Assembly (NCBI GenBank): GCA_013420905.1
Contig: JAAXNY010000020.1
Coordinates: 264,945 to 328,944, forward strand
Source: Collybia mongolica
Taxonomy: Eukaryota > Basidiomycota > Agaricomycetes > Agaricales > Clitocybaceae
Length of the DNA: 64,000 nt
Direction: 5' to 3'
The notes under the pieces: generated by a model
Seen by the model: only the letters and a program-made list of their open reading frames with translations
Told to the model about the DNA's origin: nothing
Databases searched by the model: none
In this document: in pieces, positions 1 through 13,606 of the stretch
Layout: each line of letters begins with the position of its first letter
Position numbering within the stretch: the stretch's first letter is position 1
Program-made: the position numbers and the translations under genes

Positions 1-170
1 CACCATTCATTTGTCCATGGGCAAACAGGTGCACATTTGGCCTTCAAGTCCTTCAAATCAAATCTGTGCTCTTTGAGGGTTTGTTGAAGCCCTTTCTGTA
101 GCCCATCAGCTGTTGTCATTTTCTGGACTTTACCACGGTGTTTAGGAGTTGGATTTGTATCAGGAATTAT
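1..170 (-). pseudogene. relic of a DDE-type transposase ORF
   Basis: On the minus strand a short stretch reads as a lysine-rich segment containing KMTTADGLQKGL followed by LKEHRFDLKDLKAKC and a CP-W pair. From memory this resembles the region just upstream of the catalytic 'FLPKFHCELNPIE' block of transposase-like ORFs that are very common in Agaricomycetes. It runs off the left edge, so the catalytic part cannot be checked. Upstream, around 170-420, frames are broken. The assignment rests on recalled pattern similarity only. Confidence 0.35.
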
Positions 171-1329
171 TGTATCTTTTTGAAACCTCTGTGGTGGCAG
201 TTCTGGGATGGTCCTGGATTGATTCCGAAGCCCTGAAATGTTTCTCTTCTGTTTTGCATTGCAACATGCAGGCATGATAGGTGAGCTCTCAGTGTAGAAC
301 AGTACTGAGTGTGTTTGCTCTGGTTGACATTGATATTTTTTTTTTGACTGAACCACTCAATATTTTTTCTGATTCTTTTCGGAATCATACTCAGCATTAG
401 AAAAGCCATTGATTGCGCTATTTTACATATTTTCAGCTATTTTTTTTTAGGGTTGGCCAATATTTTCAGGGTCAAAATTTCAGGACCTTGGAAATCGGAC
501 AATTGGCTTGTAGAATTTAACTTAAATAGTCCTAAATATGATTCCTAAACAGTTTAAAGGGCATTCTAAGAAGTTGCCATGGAGGAGAAAGGTTTTCATT
601 TTTTTTGTCATGTTTGGTTGTCCATGACTGTACAACAAACAAATCTGATGGTGAACCCAACTGATTGCCCAATGGACTGTTACTGTAGTACTTTTAGCTT
701 ATATTACAATGTCAGACTGCTTGGTTTAATTACTATTCTAACTTTGTTTCTATAATTATCTGTCTTTACCTACATCACCTACATTTACTAATCTCCTATC
801 ATTTGATTAAGTCTATGCATTGCATCTGATAACTATCAGGGCAACCCTAAGTCAAAGTGCATGCAATCACAAGTCAGCTGACTTCTGACTGATAGGGGAA
901 ATCTTAAGTAAGTACAAGTCTAGACTACTCACCTGATAGGGGAAATCCTAAGAGATCAATCTAAGGATTCCCCTACCAAGTGGCGGCTACTATATACCTA
1001 TCCTACACAATGCCACTATGTACTGCTATTGTTGCCACATGTCTCAGGGTCAAACAATAGGGTCAGTAATACAATAGGTACACTTGTGTGATGGGCCGAT
1101 GTGATTTTGACAAGTGGCACACATATTGGTGCAGTGGTTCACTGTGCAATCAGTTGATTGACAGTATGAGCTTTGACATGCAGTGACAGTCTTTGATCAG
1201 TGATAGCAATGTCAGCATGGATGGCAATCCCCTTACAATAACTTTTGGTTTGAAATCTTGAGTGGCAACATCATAATAAATCCCACTACAATCTAATTAT
1301 CCTTAAATTATGATAAGTAAACCTGAAAA

Positions 1330-1575
1330 GATAGAGGGTTTTACACTCCCCCCACCTATCCTTCTGGAGTCCAGAGGGACTTTTGTATAACATAATCCCA
1401 GTCTAGTAGGCATAAAGTCCATGTGGAGTCCACTGGAGTCTAGTGAACTCCATACACTTATTCTCTGGAGTACAGAGGGAGTCCAAACTATGTTCCTTAC
1501 TAGAGTTGACTGAACTCTACTAGACTCTGCTGGAGTCTACTGAACTCCAGGAGTACTCTACTAGACTTATTAATA
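1330..1575. repeat. degenerate GGAGTC/CTACTAGACTC short repeats
   Basis: Short related words (GGAGTCC, GGAGTCTA, TGAACTCC, CTACTAGACT) recur about a dozen times in 240 bp, partly as mirror or inverted copies. The pattern is that of a decayed tandem or nested repeat inside the CG-free block. No coding potential is seen. Confidence 0.45.
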
Positions 1576-4380
1576 TAAACTACAATAAGCAATTGAAAAA
1601 AAGTAACTACAGTATGAATTATACTAAAGATGATCCAATAACCAACTGTATTGAGTTTTGATCTGCCATCACAAATGCCTTTGTGTGTTATGTGCTTTGA
1701 GCTTTGAGCACTGTCCCATTCCCTATGTTTGTATCTCTTTATTCATGGATTCTTTATTATTATACATATATATATACTCTCTATATTCTACAGATACCCT
1801 CAGTCAATTATACAGAGACTAGGGGTAAGCCACTTTTTTACTCACTTGGTATTCACATTACTTTCTGTACTTTAGTTTACTCTGTTGTTCTCTAGCTTAT
1901 ACATTGGGTTGAATTTCAACAAACTGGACCCTGGGTACATTGTAAAATAAATGCAATATGTCCTATATAGACATGTGGTCATGTGTACAGACCATTCTGC
2001 AAGTGCCAAAATTTAATCATACCACTTTTGTTTTTCACCCTTCCTTTCTTTTCCTATTACCACCACCATTAACCCTCAGTAAAAAATAAAGCCATGCTCA
2101 GTCAGTGTAAAATCAGCAGTAATGACAAAGTCAACAAAAAGTCATACAGGAGTCAACAAAAATGGTCATTCAAACTCATGGTTTTGTCAACTTTCAATGT
2201 GGATTTGGCCATTTGGGAGAAAATAAATGATTTTTGACTACTTTGGGCCAGCTCTTGACCATTACATTTGGGTGATGTCAAAACTTGCAACTAAAGTTTG
2301 ACTTAATTTTTTACTGAGGTTAAGCACTATTCCTCCTACCAATGCCACTGCCACCATCACCACCATCACCACTGGAACTGTGAGGCTAGGTTGACTATAG
2401 GTAAGGAAGAGGTGGTGCACCATAGATTAGATAGATTAGATACCACTGGCAATCTCCAGAAGACCACCAGCAGTTAGGCAGATATGGTAGAGGCCACAAA
2501 AAAGACAATGACAATACAACACTCATTCCACTTGGCTCTGTCAGATTGCCTGTCTCCACCACCACCACTACTGCTCTGTCATATTCAATGCCAATGCCTG
2601 TCAAACTGGACAAGAAGCAAGAAGGGGCAGGGAGAATGGGGAGGTGCCAAGGCAAGCACAAATGGTCTACCACATGCCCACAACAACAAGTGCCATACCA
2701 TACAATAACTGCTCTGGCCAGCCACCACCCCCTCCAATGAGCACCAATTGCCTCATGTTGTGACCTTGACACCATCTGAGCAGCTCTAAGCACTGTAAGG
2801 GGAGCACATATGTGCCCCATGTCTAGTTGCTTGGATATACCTCACCTCATTGTATACATACCTATATGCCACTGTATGCCTCAAGACTACCTTGGTATAA
2901 CTCTAGCTATCCTGTGACATATCCCTTACCCCTTTTTCAGCTATTAGTTTACTTCTTACTGATGCTCTACCCCCATACCATTTGCACAACCCTAGCAAGC
3001 TGATATAGGCTTCTGACATATTCCTATAGTATTTCTCTGATGTAGCTATATAGATGGGGTTATCCAATTGTAGATGGCACCTTTGCAATAACCTAGGCCT
3101 AGATCTTCCTCTAACCATGAAGTGCACTTAGTCCCTCAATGCCCCCTTTCCTGTGCAGCTGAGTATCACCATTCATATTGATCTCCCCCTTGGACACCTG
3201 TGTGATGCAGCCTACAAGCACCAACAACAACCATACAACCCTGGGCAGCTATTTAATAAAAACCCATAGCACCATGCCTCATGCCCCACTGGTACTGTAC
3301 CAGGCTGGGATAGAGAAATAAGCAGGTGCCAAGGTGAGTACTGCCCCCAACTGCAGACAGCTGGGCACTAATGATGACAAGGGCCAGTACCACATTAGCC
3401 CACCAGTACTATGCTACAACATCCAGCATCCAACCCACAGCTAAGTTGCCCATAAAGTATGGCTGCCAGTGCCAACACCAGCCTGGAATTTGACCCCCAC
3501 AGCCCATACATGTGCCACTCTGCCCAAACCACAGCCATGACCTGGCCCCTGTTAGATTTAGAAAACACATGACTTCTTATCTCATATGCTCAATGCCACA
3601 TTACTGAGCCACCTGTACTAGACTTAGCTTCACTGTTGCCAATACAACTGTTGTGGTCATTCTGGTGCTCCATCTGGACACTTTTTTCTTCTTGGGACTT
3701 TCTCATTCTAACAGCTCCACCACCAACACTCATAATCCACTGCCACCTATCACCACCACTTCTGCATATGGCCATCACATGACCAAGCCCACAAACAGCT
3801 GCTGCTGCCCCTGCCTTCTGATGGTGATGGGTTTGCCATAACCATAACCATACACCCTTCAATAACAAGCCTAACAGCATGGTATGGGTGCCAATATGGC
3901 TGTTGTTGGGCTAATACAGCATATGGCTAATAAATTTTACAATAACCATGCAAGAGTTGGGTGTGTGCTTTCTTATTGTGTTGTGTTTGAGCTGCTTGTA
4001 TCAATAGGCAGTTTTTGACAGCAGAACATCTGCAATATACAACAATACAACCATAATATATGGTCTTACCAGATATATGAGTCAGAATGCATACTTCTGC
4101 ATTAATTTTTTAAATTTGTAGGAAGTGTGTCATTCTTGTCAAAAATTTACAGACCTAATACAAGATGTAGATTAGTTTTAGTATTATGTTTCTAACCCTC
4201 CACCCTGATACACTGCTCTATGTTAACTCCTTCAAGCATCCATCTTCAATGGAAAGAAGGCATGATCCAGCATGCAAATTTTGGGGCATCTAGTGCCTTA
4301 AAGGGAAAGGATGGCCAACATCAATTGAGGCCTAATAGAGGAGTTTAAATGAATAATGTTTTAAGCTGAGCAGACTAACA

Positions 4381-4466
4381 GAGGTTGATGCATCAACCTC
4401 ATCTCTAGGGTAGAGGGGTCAATGCTAAATCCTTTGTCTATCATCTGAGGAGGTTGATGCATCAAC
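4381..4466. repeat. paired palindromes GTTGATGCATCAAC
   Basis: Positions 4381-4400 form a perfect 20-bp palindrome, GAGGTTGATGCATCAACCTC. Its 14-bp core, GTTGATGCATCAAC, occurs again at 4453-4466, about 70 bp downstream. Both copies are seen directly. Their role is unknown; they could be transposon termini or protein-binding sites in the repeat block. Confidence 0.5.
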
Positions 4467-7096
4467 ACACCAGCCTGTTGTGCAAGTATGGAGGCAAGGC
4501 ATATCTTTAAAGTTATGTGGACTATATACCTGTATTAAGCTGTCAACAGTCACCAATTGACAGGTCAGATAGTGGATACCTGTACCATATATCATACTGT
4601 TGATGGGGTACACTTGGGTGACAATGGTACAGATACAGCCACCATTGAAAGGCCAAACCTGGGGGAATGTATGTATGCACCTCAATAGCAAAGATGGACT
4701 TCAAAATATAACAGTCTCATGAGAGAATGTTCTTTCTTTTCTAAGTTCTCAGACTTGGAATCTGCAAATACCAAGAGGTTTATCAGACTGGTTTTTAAGG
4801 TAAGATATTTCTATTGGTGTCATGACAAGATGTGTACTTGTACAGACAGGAAAAGACTAGTAATTATTTCTTTGAAGGGCCTCATGACATTAAGTCCTTA
4901 GACTCCATTTCTCAGATCAAGGCAATAATTGACCTTGGGTTCCAAACCAAGTAACAACACTATCCCAGAACCTCAAACCCTAGATAGATTTCTATGGAAG
5001 AACAGGTCTCACAATACTAAGTATCCTCAACTCAGCCTTGACAATATAACAACAATAATTAGTCTCAGGTTCAGACTAGGCACCAATACTATCCCAAGAA
5101 CAAGTCCTTAGATAGATTCTACTTTCTTTTGAGGATCTTGACTCAGAAGAACACTTTTCTTTAATGTCACTACAACTGTTTGGATGTATTGACAAATGGG
5201 TGATTCAACAGGGCTCTGATTCTCTGGTAACTAATTGTATTTTTTGAAGTATATGTAAGGAATGGATGAGCCAAGATGGCCTGCTATTGTAAAAGAGAGT
5301 CACAAATACTGTAACAATCAGTAAGCAGAGTAGCAAAAGCCATAGGGCTTAGGATATAGTAGGGTATAAGGTATGTAAGAAACATCTTGGTAGTTTGGGC
5401 CTTATCATTGTCAGTGGGTGGGTACCTGGGAGGAAGAGTACTTCTATTCTTTGTTGCTCTCTATCATGGCCTGGCATGCCAATCCCTTGATCACTTCTCT
5501 CTCAATACATGTCAGCTAATTCTCTCAGAGCATCAGGATGTCCAGTCCTTCTGTGATCTGAGTTCTGGTATCCTCTCAATCATCAGGGACTGTTCCAAGT
5601 CCATCTGTAGACTTGGTACAAATACAGACCTGTTGTGAGTCCATATTCCCTTCTCACTATGGTCCTTCTCAAGTACATTACATCATGTTGTATAGACCAT
5701 GCTACATCTATACTTTCTCTACACCCTGTTAGAATCAGTTCAGTACTCCCTCAGATCTAGGGCTGACAGCTGATGTCTTCAATTTGTCACTGGTTCATAC
5801 AGTTCTCTGATGTATACTATAAATAGGTTATACTTACTCATCCATTATGCATTCCCTATTAGTCACCTTGTAGTACTGTATAGTATATAGCTCAGGTCCG
5901 AATGAGCTAACACGGAAGTTGAAACAACTTGAATACCACAGTTATATTATCACATACTGTAGGTCCTTTGCACTCTTTTACCATGTAGATTCTAACACAC
6001 CCTTGGTGGGTGACCCTGTACTTAGATGGTCTTTGTGATGTCATGTAAACAACCTTTACCCAGGATGTTTCTTATACATGAGATTGTCTCACTACTATTA
6101 TATCCATTGACATGTAAAGGCACCTAGCTCAATGAATATACTCATAATGATGATCATATTCATTATCCAGTTCCCTTCTGTCTCAGGGCAACTAAGTGGT
6201 CTTGCTATGATTATCAGATCAGGTTCTCTTCCATAATCCTTCATTATCCCTGGCATGCATCATTACAGTGTGCTTTATTAGCACAAAATCATAAATTACG
6301 AGCACAGATAGTTGCCTGTCATATCACCATAAATACAGATACAGCATGCAGCCCTACCTGCAACCAGGATGCCCCTTTGCCACCAATGCCACCCACCAAA
6401 GGATATGGCCATCATGCAACAATGCCCACTGCCACCATTCACCAGCCCCTGTGTCAATGACAGACCCACCACCTGCCTACATGATGTCAGCATTTCATCA
6501 AAGGCAAAAGTTTAGAAAAGCATTTAAAAAGGCCCCCAGCCAAGGCAACCACTCATTTCCTCTTGAAAATAAGCTGTTGCTACTGCAGTTCCATGAGGTA
6601 TACAACTAGCAAGTTTTATTGTCAGCTTTCTGAGCTCGTTTTATACATTACCCAGATTGATTGTTCTGTAGGGACCCAGTGATTTAACACTGGGTTCTAT
6701 CTTCCTGGATTGACATATACTATTTTCCCATAAGATTTCTCCTTTCTGTGGGGTGAATAAATCGCGGTGACAGTTGAGGGGTCTAAAGCCTTCAATATAA
6801 CCTTTTTTTTGAAACATGGCCGGCCCTAGCTGCATTTGTCTCGAACTGAGAGCAAACCATCATCTCATAATTTAAGAGGAATATGGAACAGACTTCCTCC
6901 TGTCCATAGGATACCTCCCTATCCTTTATCGTTCATTTTATTTAGCCCCTATGATCGATCACCTAAGGTCGATTTAACTTGTAATAGTAGGGGCAAAAGT
7001 GCGGCATCGATCGCATGATGTCATAAACGCAGCACTTAGCATGAACCATAAAACCAGGCGAACCATAGCCAGACGTCGAGACGACGACAAGAAGTC

Positions 7097-8333
7097 ATGT
7101 CTTTTCTTGTCCAATCACTCCATAGGGCATTCCACATAACAGCGCTAATCGTGGTACTGGTACTCTCCCTTTTGCTGTCTCTTCGTCTTCTCGGTCACTC
7201 CTTGATTATCCGGTCTTTTCGGTTACGCTCATCCACGCTTTCTCTATTCGCCCTGAAATACACCTATAAGCCCTCTAAATGGCATTCCGCACCTGCAACA
7301 TTGTCTTGTTCATCGCCACATCTCCGTATCGCTCTGCATCTTCCACGCCTTTCGAACCCCACTATTCTTATCCTGACATTGTACAATTATGAATTCGCCG
7401 ACGCTGAGCACTGCATCTCCCTTACCAAAATCAAGGTCGTCGTCTCACTGTTCCCCGTTCTTATTCGTGTTTCAGCAGGACCCTTCTGTGCCGTGACGCT
7501 CGATGATTTCAGGGTTCGAGTGTTCTCTTCCGAGCACACGCCCCCATGGATACAGGGGTTACGAGAGAACCTGGTATACACCGTCTTGAACGGAGATACG
7601 TTCCGCTTGGATAATCTGGAGACAAATGTCATTATCAGCACCATCGGAGGAAGGGGCACTACAGTTGACACGGACGAGGCATGCCAGGTAACTGACGTGC
7701 CCAAGTCATACCAAAATGGCACTTACGACGCCAGCGAAACACACCATGTTGCTGAAAAAGGCGCACCCTCTGAGGAAGGTCAGAAGCGACCCTCAGAAGA
7801 TGCAGGCGAAGAAGCCATTGTAAGCATGAACTCCTCTCAATGGCACATTCGGAACTTCCAGTACCGACAATATATATTCGGAACCCTTGCCGCCCAGCTT
7901 CGGCGTTCTTGGGATGGGGAAAGGGGATCTTTCGTACTTATTGCGAAGGAGTCGAGGTGGGTGCAAGCGACACGACCATACAAGGCATCTTCATCCGGAA
8001 AGGCGAAAACGGGATGGAGAGATATCCTCTGGTGCGCTATTCCACTTTTTTATCTCGTCGTCTAGGAGCTAAACCCAACTTGGACAATTCAGGCATATTC
8101 TCCTCACCCCGTTCATTCTTCCTTCGTTTCTTGTACGCACCATCCACGATCCCGGATCAGCTATTGACCTATATGTTCCCCGCGCGGACATTACATTCGA
8201 TCGGTTCCGCTTACAAGACGCAGAGCTTGTGAAACAGGGATGGGGATGGATCAGGAGGGAGTACGTGGAGCGCAGTGGTGGTGATGTCATGAAGGATGCG
8301 ATTTGGAAGGCTATTTTGGCATTGTTGGATTAA
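7097..8333 (+). CDS. uncharacterised membrane-anchored protein, 391 aa
   Basis: Two exons, 7097-8031 and 8093-8333, joined across a 61-bp GT-AG intron with phase 2 on both sides. The predicted product is 391 residues. Residues about 15-40 form one long hydrophobic segment rich in Leu, Val and Ile followed by basic residues, so a signal anchor or single transmembrane helix is likely. The rest alternates short hydrophobic strands with a charged, Ser/Glu-rich linker around residues 205-240. The second exon carries a clear coding block (HDPGSAID, LYVPRADITFDRF) that only reads correctly with this intron. I do not recognise the family. Position right at the edge of the CG-free block makes it the first live gene of the window. 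Confidence 0.7.
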
Positions 8334-9276
8334 CTAGTTATCATCCGAAAAATCTATACACGTACAGATTTTACGTGAACTTTCGCCAACGATAAGGGAA
8401 GAGCAAGGGCAATCGAGTTGTCGCTACTCTATGACCCTGATGAAGCGACCATTCAGCTCTGAATGTGTTCTTTGAGAGCTTTGGTTGGTAAGGTGCCTAC
8501 AAGGCTGGCATTAAAACAGGTGAGATCAAGTTTGATCGTTTGAAAGAGACAACAATGTGTATACTTCGAGATTTCACCAAAAGTTCCAATTGTGGTCGTC
8601 TCAACCATTATATGCACCTTGAACAAGAGACGAGATAGCCTCTATCGAATAATATGAGTGGCGAGCCGTTGGGATTTGAATAAAGATAGAACTAAGATAG
8701 ACATCATCCGTGATGGGGATTCAAGGTCCTGATTGTGTGAACTTGAGGCAGATGCATGCCATATTACCTTCTTCTTTGCAACGGTTCAGTAGGTTGCTCT
8801 GGGTGGCACCTCTATTCAGAGTGGCCAAATCGTCGGGGACTCACATACCTTCGTGCCTTTTCTAAGAGGGGATAAGTATGTGGCGAAGGTGGCGCAGTGC
8901 GGGGCTCTTATACAATACATTGCGGTCAAGCGTCAGAGTTATTGTTGGACTCTACCTTGAGGTTGTCTTCTCTGTGGGTATGTGTTGGTACCGAGGTTTG
9001 CTTCAGGTCTTGTCATTGGTAGGGTTATGTGGTCAATGTATGGCATAAGAGGTAATCTTAACGTTATTGAAATTTAAAGTACTACAAGGACCTGTGAAGA
9101 TGTCAATGTGTCCATGTTTCGCGAATTACAATCGGATGAACCTACACTTCGAGTACATATAAGTTGAATGTTGGAAAGGAAGTGTCATCGCGTCACGGCC
9201 GAAATCCGATACCCGATACCAGCTCTGCCCTTGTCAAATACGGTCACGGCATCAACACAAGGACTCGACGCACGGC
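8334..9276. other. intergenic region, nothing recognised
   Basis: About 940 bp with normal CG content between the membrane protein gene and FCP1. It must hold the 3' end of the former and the FCP1 promoter. No open frame, repeat or RNA gene was recognised. Confidence 0.6.
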
Positions 9277-12200
9277 ATGGCGTCCAGTCCCACAGAACTA
9301 TACCTTCCGCCATCGTTACCTTATCCCATAAAAGTAGTTTCTATCGACGCCCAATCCCCAATCTCAATTCATCGCGGCACGCGACTTCTCAGCTATTCTT
9401 TTGTTCATCTACCAGCAGCACCCAACGCTCAACCAGAAACTCGATTTGGTACATGGGATGCTGCTATCGAAGGGGCGGTGGACAAGTGGAACATAGCGTC
9501 TGGGGATGTTATATCTGCACGAAAAGCAAAAGAAAAGCCTGTCGTGGTGATTATTGAACCATGTAAGCACGGAATGCAGCTCGGGGGTCTATGTGTACTC
9601 TGCGGGAAGGATATGACCAAGTAAGACTCCTTTCTAACCCGCCTACTACTCCTCATGGGTTTCATATAGCACAGACTACACCGGCTTTTCAGACGCATCT
9701 CGAGCGTCCATTCAAATGACACACTCAGCATTCGGTCCCACCGTATCCCTCGAAGAGGCACAGCGTATCGAGCGGGAAACCGCAGAGCACTTGCTCAAAT
9801 CGCGCAAGCTATCTCTCATCGTCGATCTGGACCAGACGATCGTTCACGCTACGGTCGATCCTACGGTAGGGGAGTGGATAGCAGAGGGTGAGCAGTGGGA
9901 GGCTAAACAGGCCTCGTCGAGCAAAACCCACTTCAGCGAGTCGGATTCCGACTCGGACGATGAATGTAATCCCAACTGGGAGGCACTCAAGGATGTCAAG
10001 AAGTTTCGCTTGGGGCCCGAGTCATTTGGCCCACCAGGTGCAAGAGGAGGAAAGGGGAAGAACAAAGCTATCGAAAATGAAGGGTGTATGTATTACATCA
10101 AGCCAAGGTGAGAGATATCATTATCCGGAACTTGAACCATGAATCAAGGTACATCTTTGCTTTCCCTCTCTTCTCACACACGCAGGCCTGGCTGGAAGGA
10201 CTTTCTCCGAGAAACTGCCTCCAAATACGAAATGCACGTATACACCATGGGAACGCGTGCGTATGCGGAGCAGGTGTGCGCCGCAATTGATCCAGACGGC
10301 AAGATCTTCGGAGGTCGTTTATTGAGTAGGGACGAAAGCGGCAGTAGGCGTATTCCGTTTTCAAAAGAACTTAGCACTAAGTTCTTTCCTCCAAGGTTTA
10401 ACACAGAAAAGCTTGCAAAGACTCTTTCCATGTGATACGTCAATGGTTGTTATCATTGATGATCGCGCCGATGTCTGGGAATGGAGCCCGAATCTCATCA
10501 AAGTCATTCCATGTTAGTTCCCTCCCTCTTCATCAGAGTCCCCACCCTAAACTTTTATTTCAGATGACTTCTTCGTCGGGATTGGAGATATCAATTCGAC
10601 GTTCCTGCCCAAGCTCGAACCCTTGACGCCAGTGTCAACTCCACCCCGTCCACCTACTGGGGAGACCCAAGGACCGCCTTCACTGAATACTGATGTAGGT
10701 ACCACGGCAACCCCCTCAGTACCCCCCGGAACTCCCACCGTTACGCCACCTCTGTCGTCGACAACACCAACGACCCCTGAACAAGATCGTGCAGAGCTCA
10801 CAACCAAAGCGATGCTAACACAAAACAGTTTAGCTCTCGAGGCCCAACTGGAAGAAAGGCCTCTAGCCAAGAAGCAGGAGGCCCTCCAAGAAGGAGTGGT
10901 TCACGAACCTCACCATCATCACCACTCTCAATCCAAACCCGAAGATAAACCGGCTGGTGTGGAATCTGAAAAAAAGGAAGAGGAGGGTGATAACCGTTCG
11001 TCAACGCCAGGACCAGAGAGAGTCAAACAGAAGGCATTATTGAAGAATGATGATTTCGAGTTGGAGCGAGTCGCTAGGGTATGAAGTTATTGCTGTCACA
11101 ACTAAGTACTTATTGAGGATCCATTCAGCTTTTGGATGAAGTCCACGAGCGTTTCTTCACCGCCTATGATTCTCGTTCGCATTCGCCGAGCCACAAACGC
11201 AAACCAACGAGCAGACGTGAAATACCACAGTATGACGTCACGGTCAGTTAAACATTTTAACTTTGGTGCCTCCCGATCCAGGACTGATAACTCAAATATT
11301 AGCGGATCATTCCCCGTTTACGCAGTGAAGTCCTCGACGGCGTTCATATTTTGTTCTCGAGCGTTATCCCCCTCGATACCAGACCGGAAATGACCGAAAT
11401 ATGGAAGATGGCCCATATGTTCGGCGCTCGATGCTCCACAGAGCTGACAAGTGATATCACACACGTCGTGGCGGCCAAGGTAAGCTGGAGCGTCCATGTT
11501 TAGGATTACTACTTAGGGTTGGCCTATATTGCAGCGAGGAACCGTCAAAGTCGACACGGCCCGCAAACGCGGCGGCGTTAAGATCGTATGGTTAGCCTGG
11601 TTTACAGACTCGGTGGCGCACTGGCAGCGTCAGGATGAATCCTCCTATCTACTGGACGAGCCACCCCTTGCAGGCCCCAGCTCTAGCCCGACCACAGACT
11701 CGCAACAAATCTCATCAGACCCTGACCCAGATGCAGATGACTGGGATGAGGAACCGGGTGAAAGGACGGATGCACTTGAGCTAGCTGCCATCGACTGGGA
11801 TGATATCAACGACGAGGTAGAGGCCGCGATGAACGAGAGCGACGACGAAAGCGTGCGGAGTGGGATGAAGAGTGGAAATGTGTCAGAGGAAGAGTGGACG
11901 GACGAGACGAATAGTGCGATCAGGTTTGTCCACATCCTTTTCCTTTCAGATCTCTTGTGGATATCGTTCTGAAACACCGATACGTTGCTTTTACTAGTAG
12001 TGTCAATAATACGCCCAAGCTGAAGCGGAAACGATTACGGAGTGTTACGCCTTCAGACAGGGGTGGAGGTGGTGCGAATGGGAACGGCAGGGACGTTGAT
12101 GATATATTGCGGTCGCCACTTGCGAAGCGAAAGAAGTTGGCGGCAGATCGGACAGGGTACTCGAGACTAAAGGAAGCGATCAGCGCAGATGACCTGCATT

Positions 12201-12364
12201 CGACTGCGGAGGCGCCAGTGGGAGGAGGTCAGCGTGTGGTGTCGAGTACATCGAGTATCGTGGAGGCGATGGATGAAGGTGATGAAGAAGACGATGATGG
12301 TGACGACGAGGAGGATGAGGAGGACGATTTCCTGGCCCGTGAATTGGAGGAAGAGTGGGGATAG
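9277..12364 (+). CDS. FCP1: RNA polymerase II CTD phosphatase FCP1
   Basis: Nine exons give an 872-residue protein: 9277-9620, 9670-10107, 10186-10343, 10396-10512, 10564-11078, 11129-11242, 11303-11479, 11535-11923 and 11998-12364; all phases agree. The product dephosphorylates the heptad-repeat tail of the largest RNA polymerase II subunit in the nucleus, recycling the enzyme. Visible signatures are a small Cys motif (CKHGMQLGGLCVLCG), the catalytic DLDQT (DxDxT) near residue 167, the conserved core segments KPRPGWKDFL, YTMGTRAYAEQV, IIDDRADVW and YDFFVGIGDINST, and a BRCT domain at about residues 563-665 with the W of 'VWLAWF'. The middle linker is Pro/Thr-rich with a His run and the C-terminus is very acidic, as in other FCP1 proteins. 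Intron 3 must use the acceptor at 10395; only that restores the conserved block. Single-copy housekeeping gene, no defects seen. Confidence 0.95.
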
Positions 12365-12755
12365 CTGCCAGTGTCAAATGTTTATTCCTTTTGATTTTTT
12401 GCGGTCTTCTCCCTACCTTATTATTTTCTTTTGATTCTCTCATTATTGTAGTCTAGCAAGCAGCATTAGTAAGTGATTCTTTGTACATAGCCCTCTGTAT
12501 TTCTGTTACTTCCTCACTAGATTCTCTTCGAAATTCTCAATCCGTTGTCTCTTTAAGAGATTGTTACTGTATCTTAGGAGCCGCCGGGTGGAGGTTCATA
12601 CCTGTAGTAAGGAAAGGGTTATACCTCGGGACACAAGCAGTGCCCAACAAATGGGCAAATGGACAAATGATCCGGTTGCTTCTGATCGGCATCGAGGAAT
12701 ACTTCTCCCCCAGGTGCCAGCAGGCCCAGCGCCAGCAGCCACACAATCTACTCTC

Positions 12756-13550
12756 ATGCCGCCCTCCCCCCCTACCGAGCCCTCCTGGCCCATCCTTCAA
12801 TTCAACCTCCGCATTGAGGGCCTCGCGCACCCGGGCGTGCCCATATTCCTAGCAGCCGTAGGGAACAGCGGGCCCGCCGCCACACTCCGCGACGCCGTCC
12901 TCGCAAGCTTCGCATGGCTCTACAACCCCCAGACCGCACCGCGGGCAGTCCAGACGATCACGCTGGTCCTGCGCGCCATGGAGGGCGTCGCGTACGCCTG
13001 CGGGGACGCTGCGCACAAGGAGATCCACTTCTCGCTCGACTACATCCTCAAGTCTGCGGCGCGCGCGCGGGATGAGGTGTTTGGGGTCTTGACGCACGAG
13101 GTCGTGCACTGCTTTCAGTACGATGCGCTCGGGACGTGCCCTGGCGGGCTGATCGAGGGAATCGCGGGTGCGTGAATCACTATTTTTAGATGAGGCTTTG
13201 GGGGAGCACGCATTGATTTCGGGGTGATGGTAGACTATGTGCGTCTCCGCGCGGGCCTTGCGCCGCCGCATTGGCGGAAAACGGGGGGAGGCGAGTGGGA
13301 CGCGGGGTATGATCAAACGGCGTATTTCTTGGCGTGGCTGGAGGAGCGGTATGGGGATGGGACGGTGCAGGAGCTCAATGCGAGGATGCTTGGGGTGGAA
13401 TATGATGAGCGGATTTTTAAGCATACGACCGGAAGGCCGGTGAAGAAGCTGTGGAGGATATATTGTAAATCTTTAGAAGAGGGGGGGGATGTGGCAGTGG
13501 TGCAGTTGATTACTGAAGTTTCGGATACCTCAAGTACTGAGACTATCTAA
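12756..13550 (+). CDS. plant-BSP-like zinc metallopeptidase family protein
   Basis: Two exons, 12756-13167 and 13234-13550, phase 1 across a 66-bp intron, giving 242 residues. The HEVVH motif at residues 114-118 is a HExxH zinc-peptidase signature; about 15 residues later GLIEGIADYVRLRAG follows, the conserved block of the basic secretory protein (BSP)/'peptidase of plants and bacteria' family. The C-terminal half keeps Y-QTAYFLAWLEERYG and a further Trp near the end, also typical. No signal peptide is evident if translation begins at 12756; the frame is open upstream to 12561 but that part looks unlike the family, so I prefer the later ATG. It begins about 390 bp after FCP1 on the same strand. 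Substrate is unknown. Confidence 0.8.
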
Positions 13551-13606
13551 CATTCTCCTTTATACACCTCCTGACCCCTCGTTTATTCTCTTGCCCTTTC
13601 CCAACC

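Larger units (their letters stand above)
1..6830. repeat. CpG-depleted, gene-free repeat block
   Basis: No convincing gene was found in this block. Its striking property is composition: between about 1,100 and 5,890 I see essentially no CG dinucleotide, although C and G are each common, while TG and CA are abundant. From about 6,750 rightwards CG returns to normal, just before the first gene. In basidiomycetes, methylated transposon DNA is known to lose CpG by deamination to TpG/CpA, so I infer an old, silenced repeat cluster. Short translated stretches here are rich in TG/CA-derived codons and look like decayed coding sequence rather than live genes. Confidence 0.7.

Noticed and set aside
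2395..2820. 141-codon minus-strand frame in the left repeat block
   Set aside because: Lies in the CG-free block, with TG/CA-biased codons and low-complexity Trp/Val/Cys content; no family match.
12561..12755. Earlier start for the BSP-like peptidase
   Set aside because: The frame is open but the sequence does not resemble a signal peptide or the family N-terminus.
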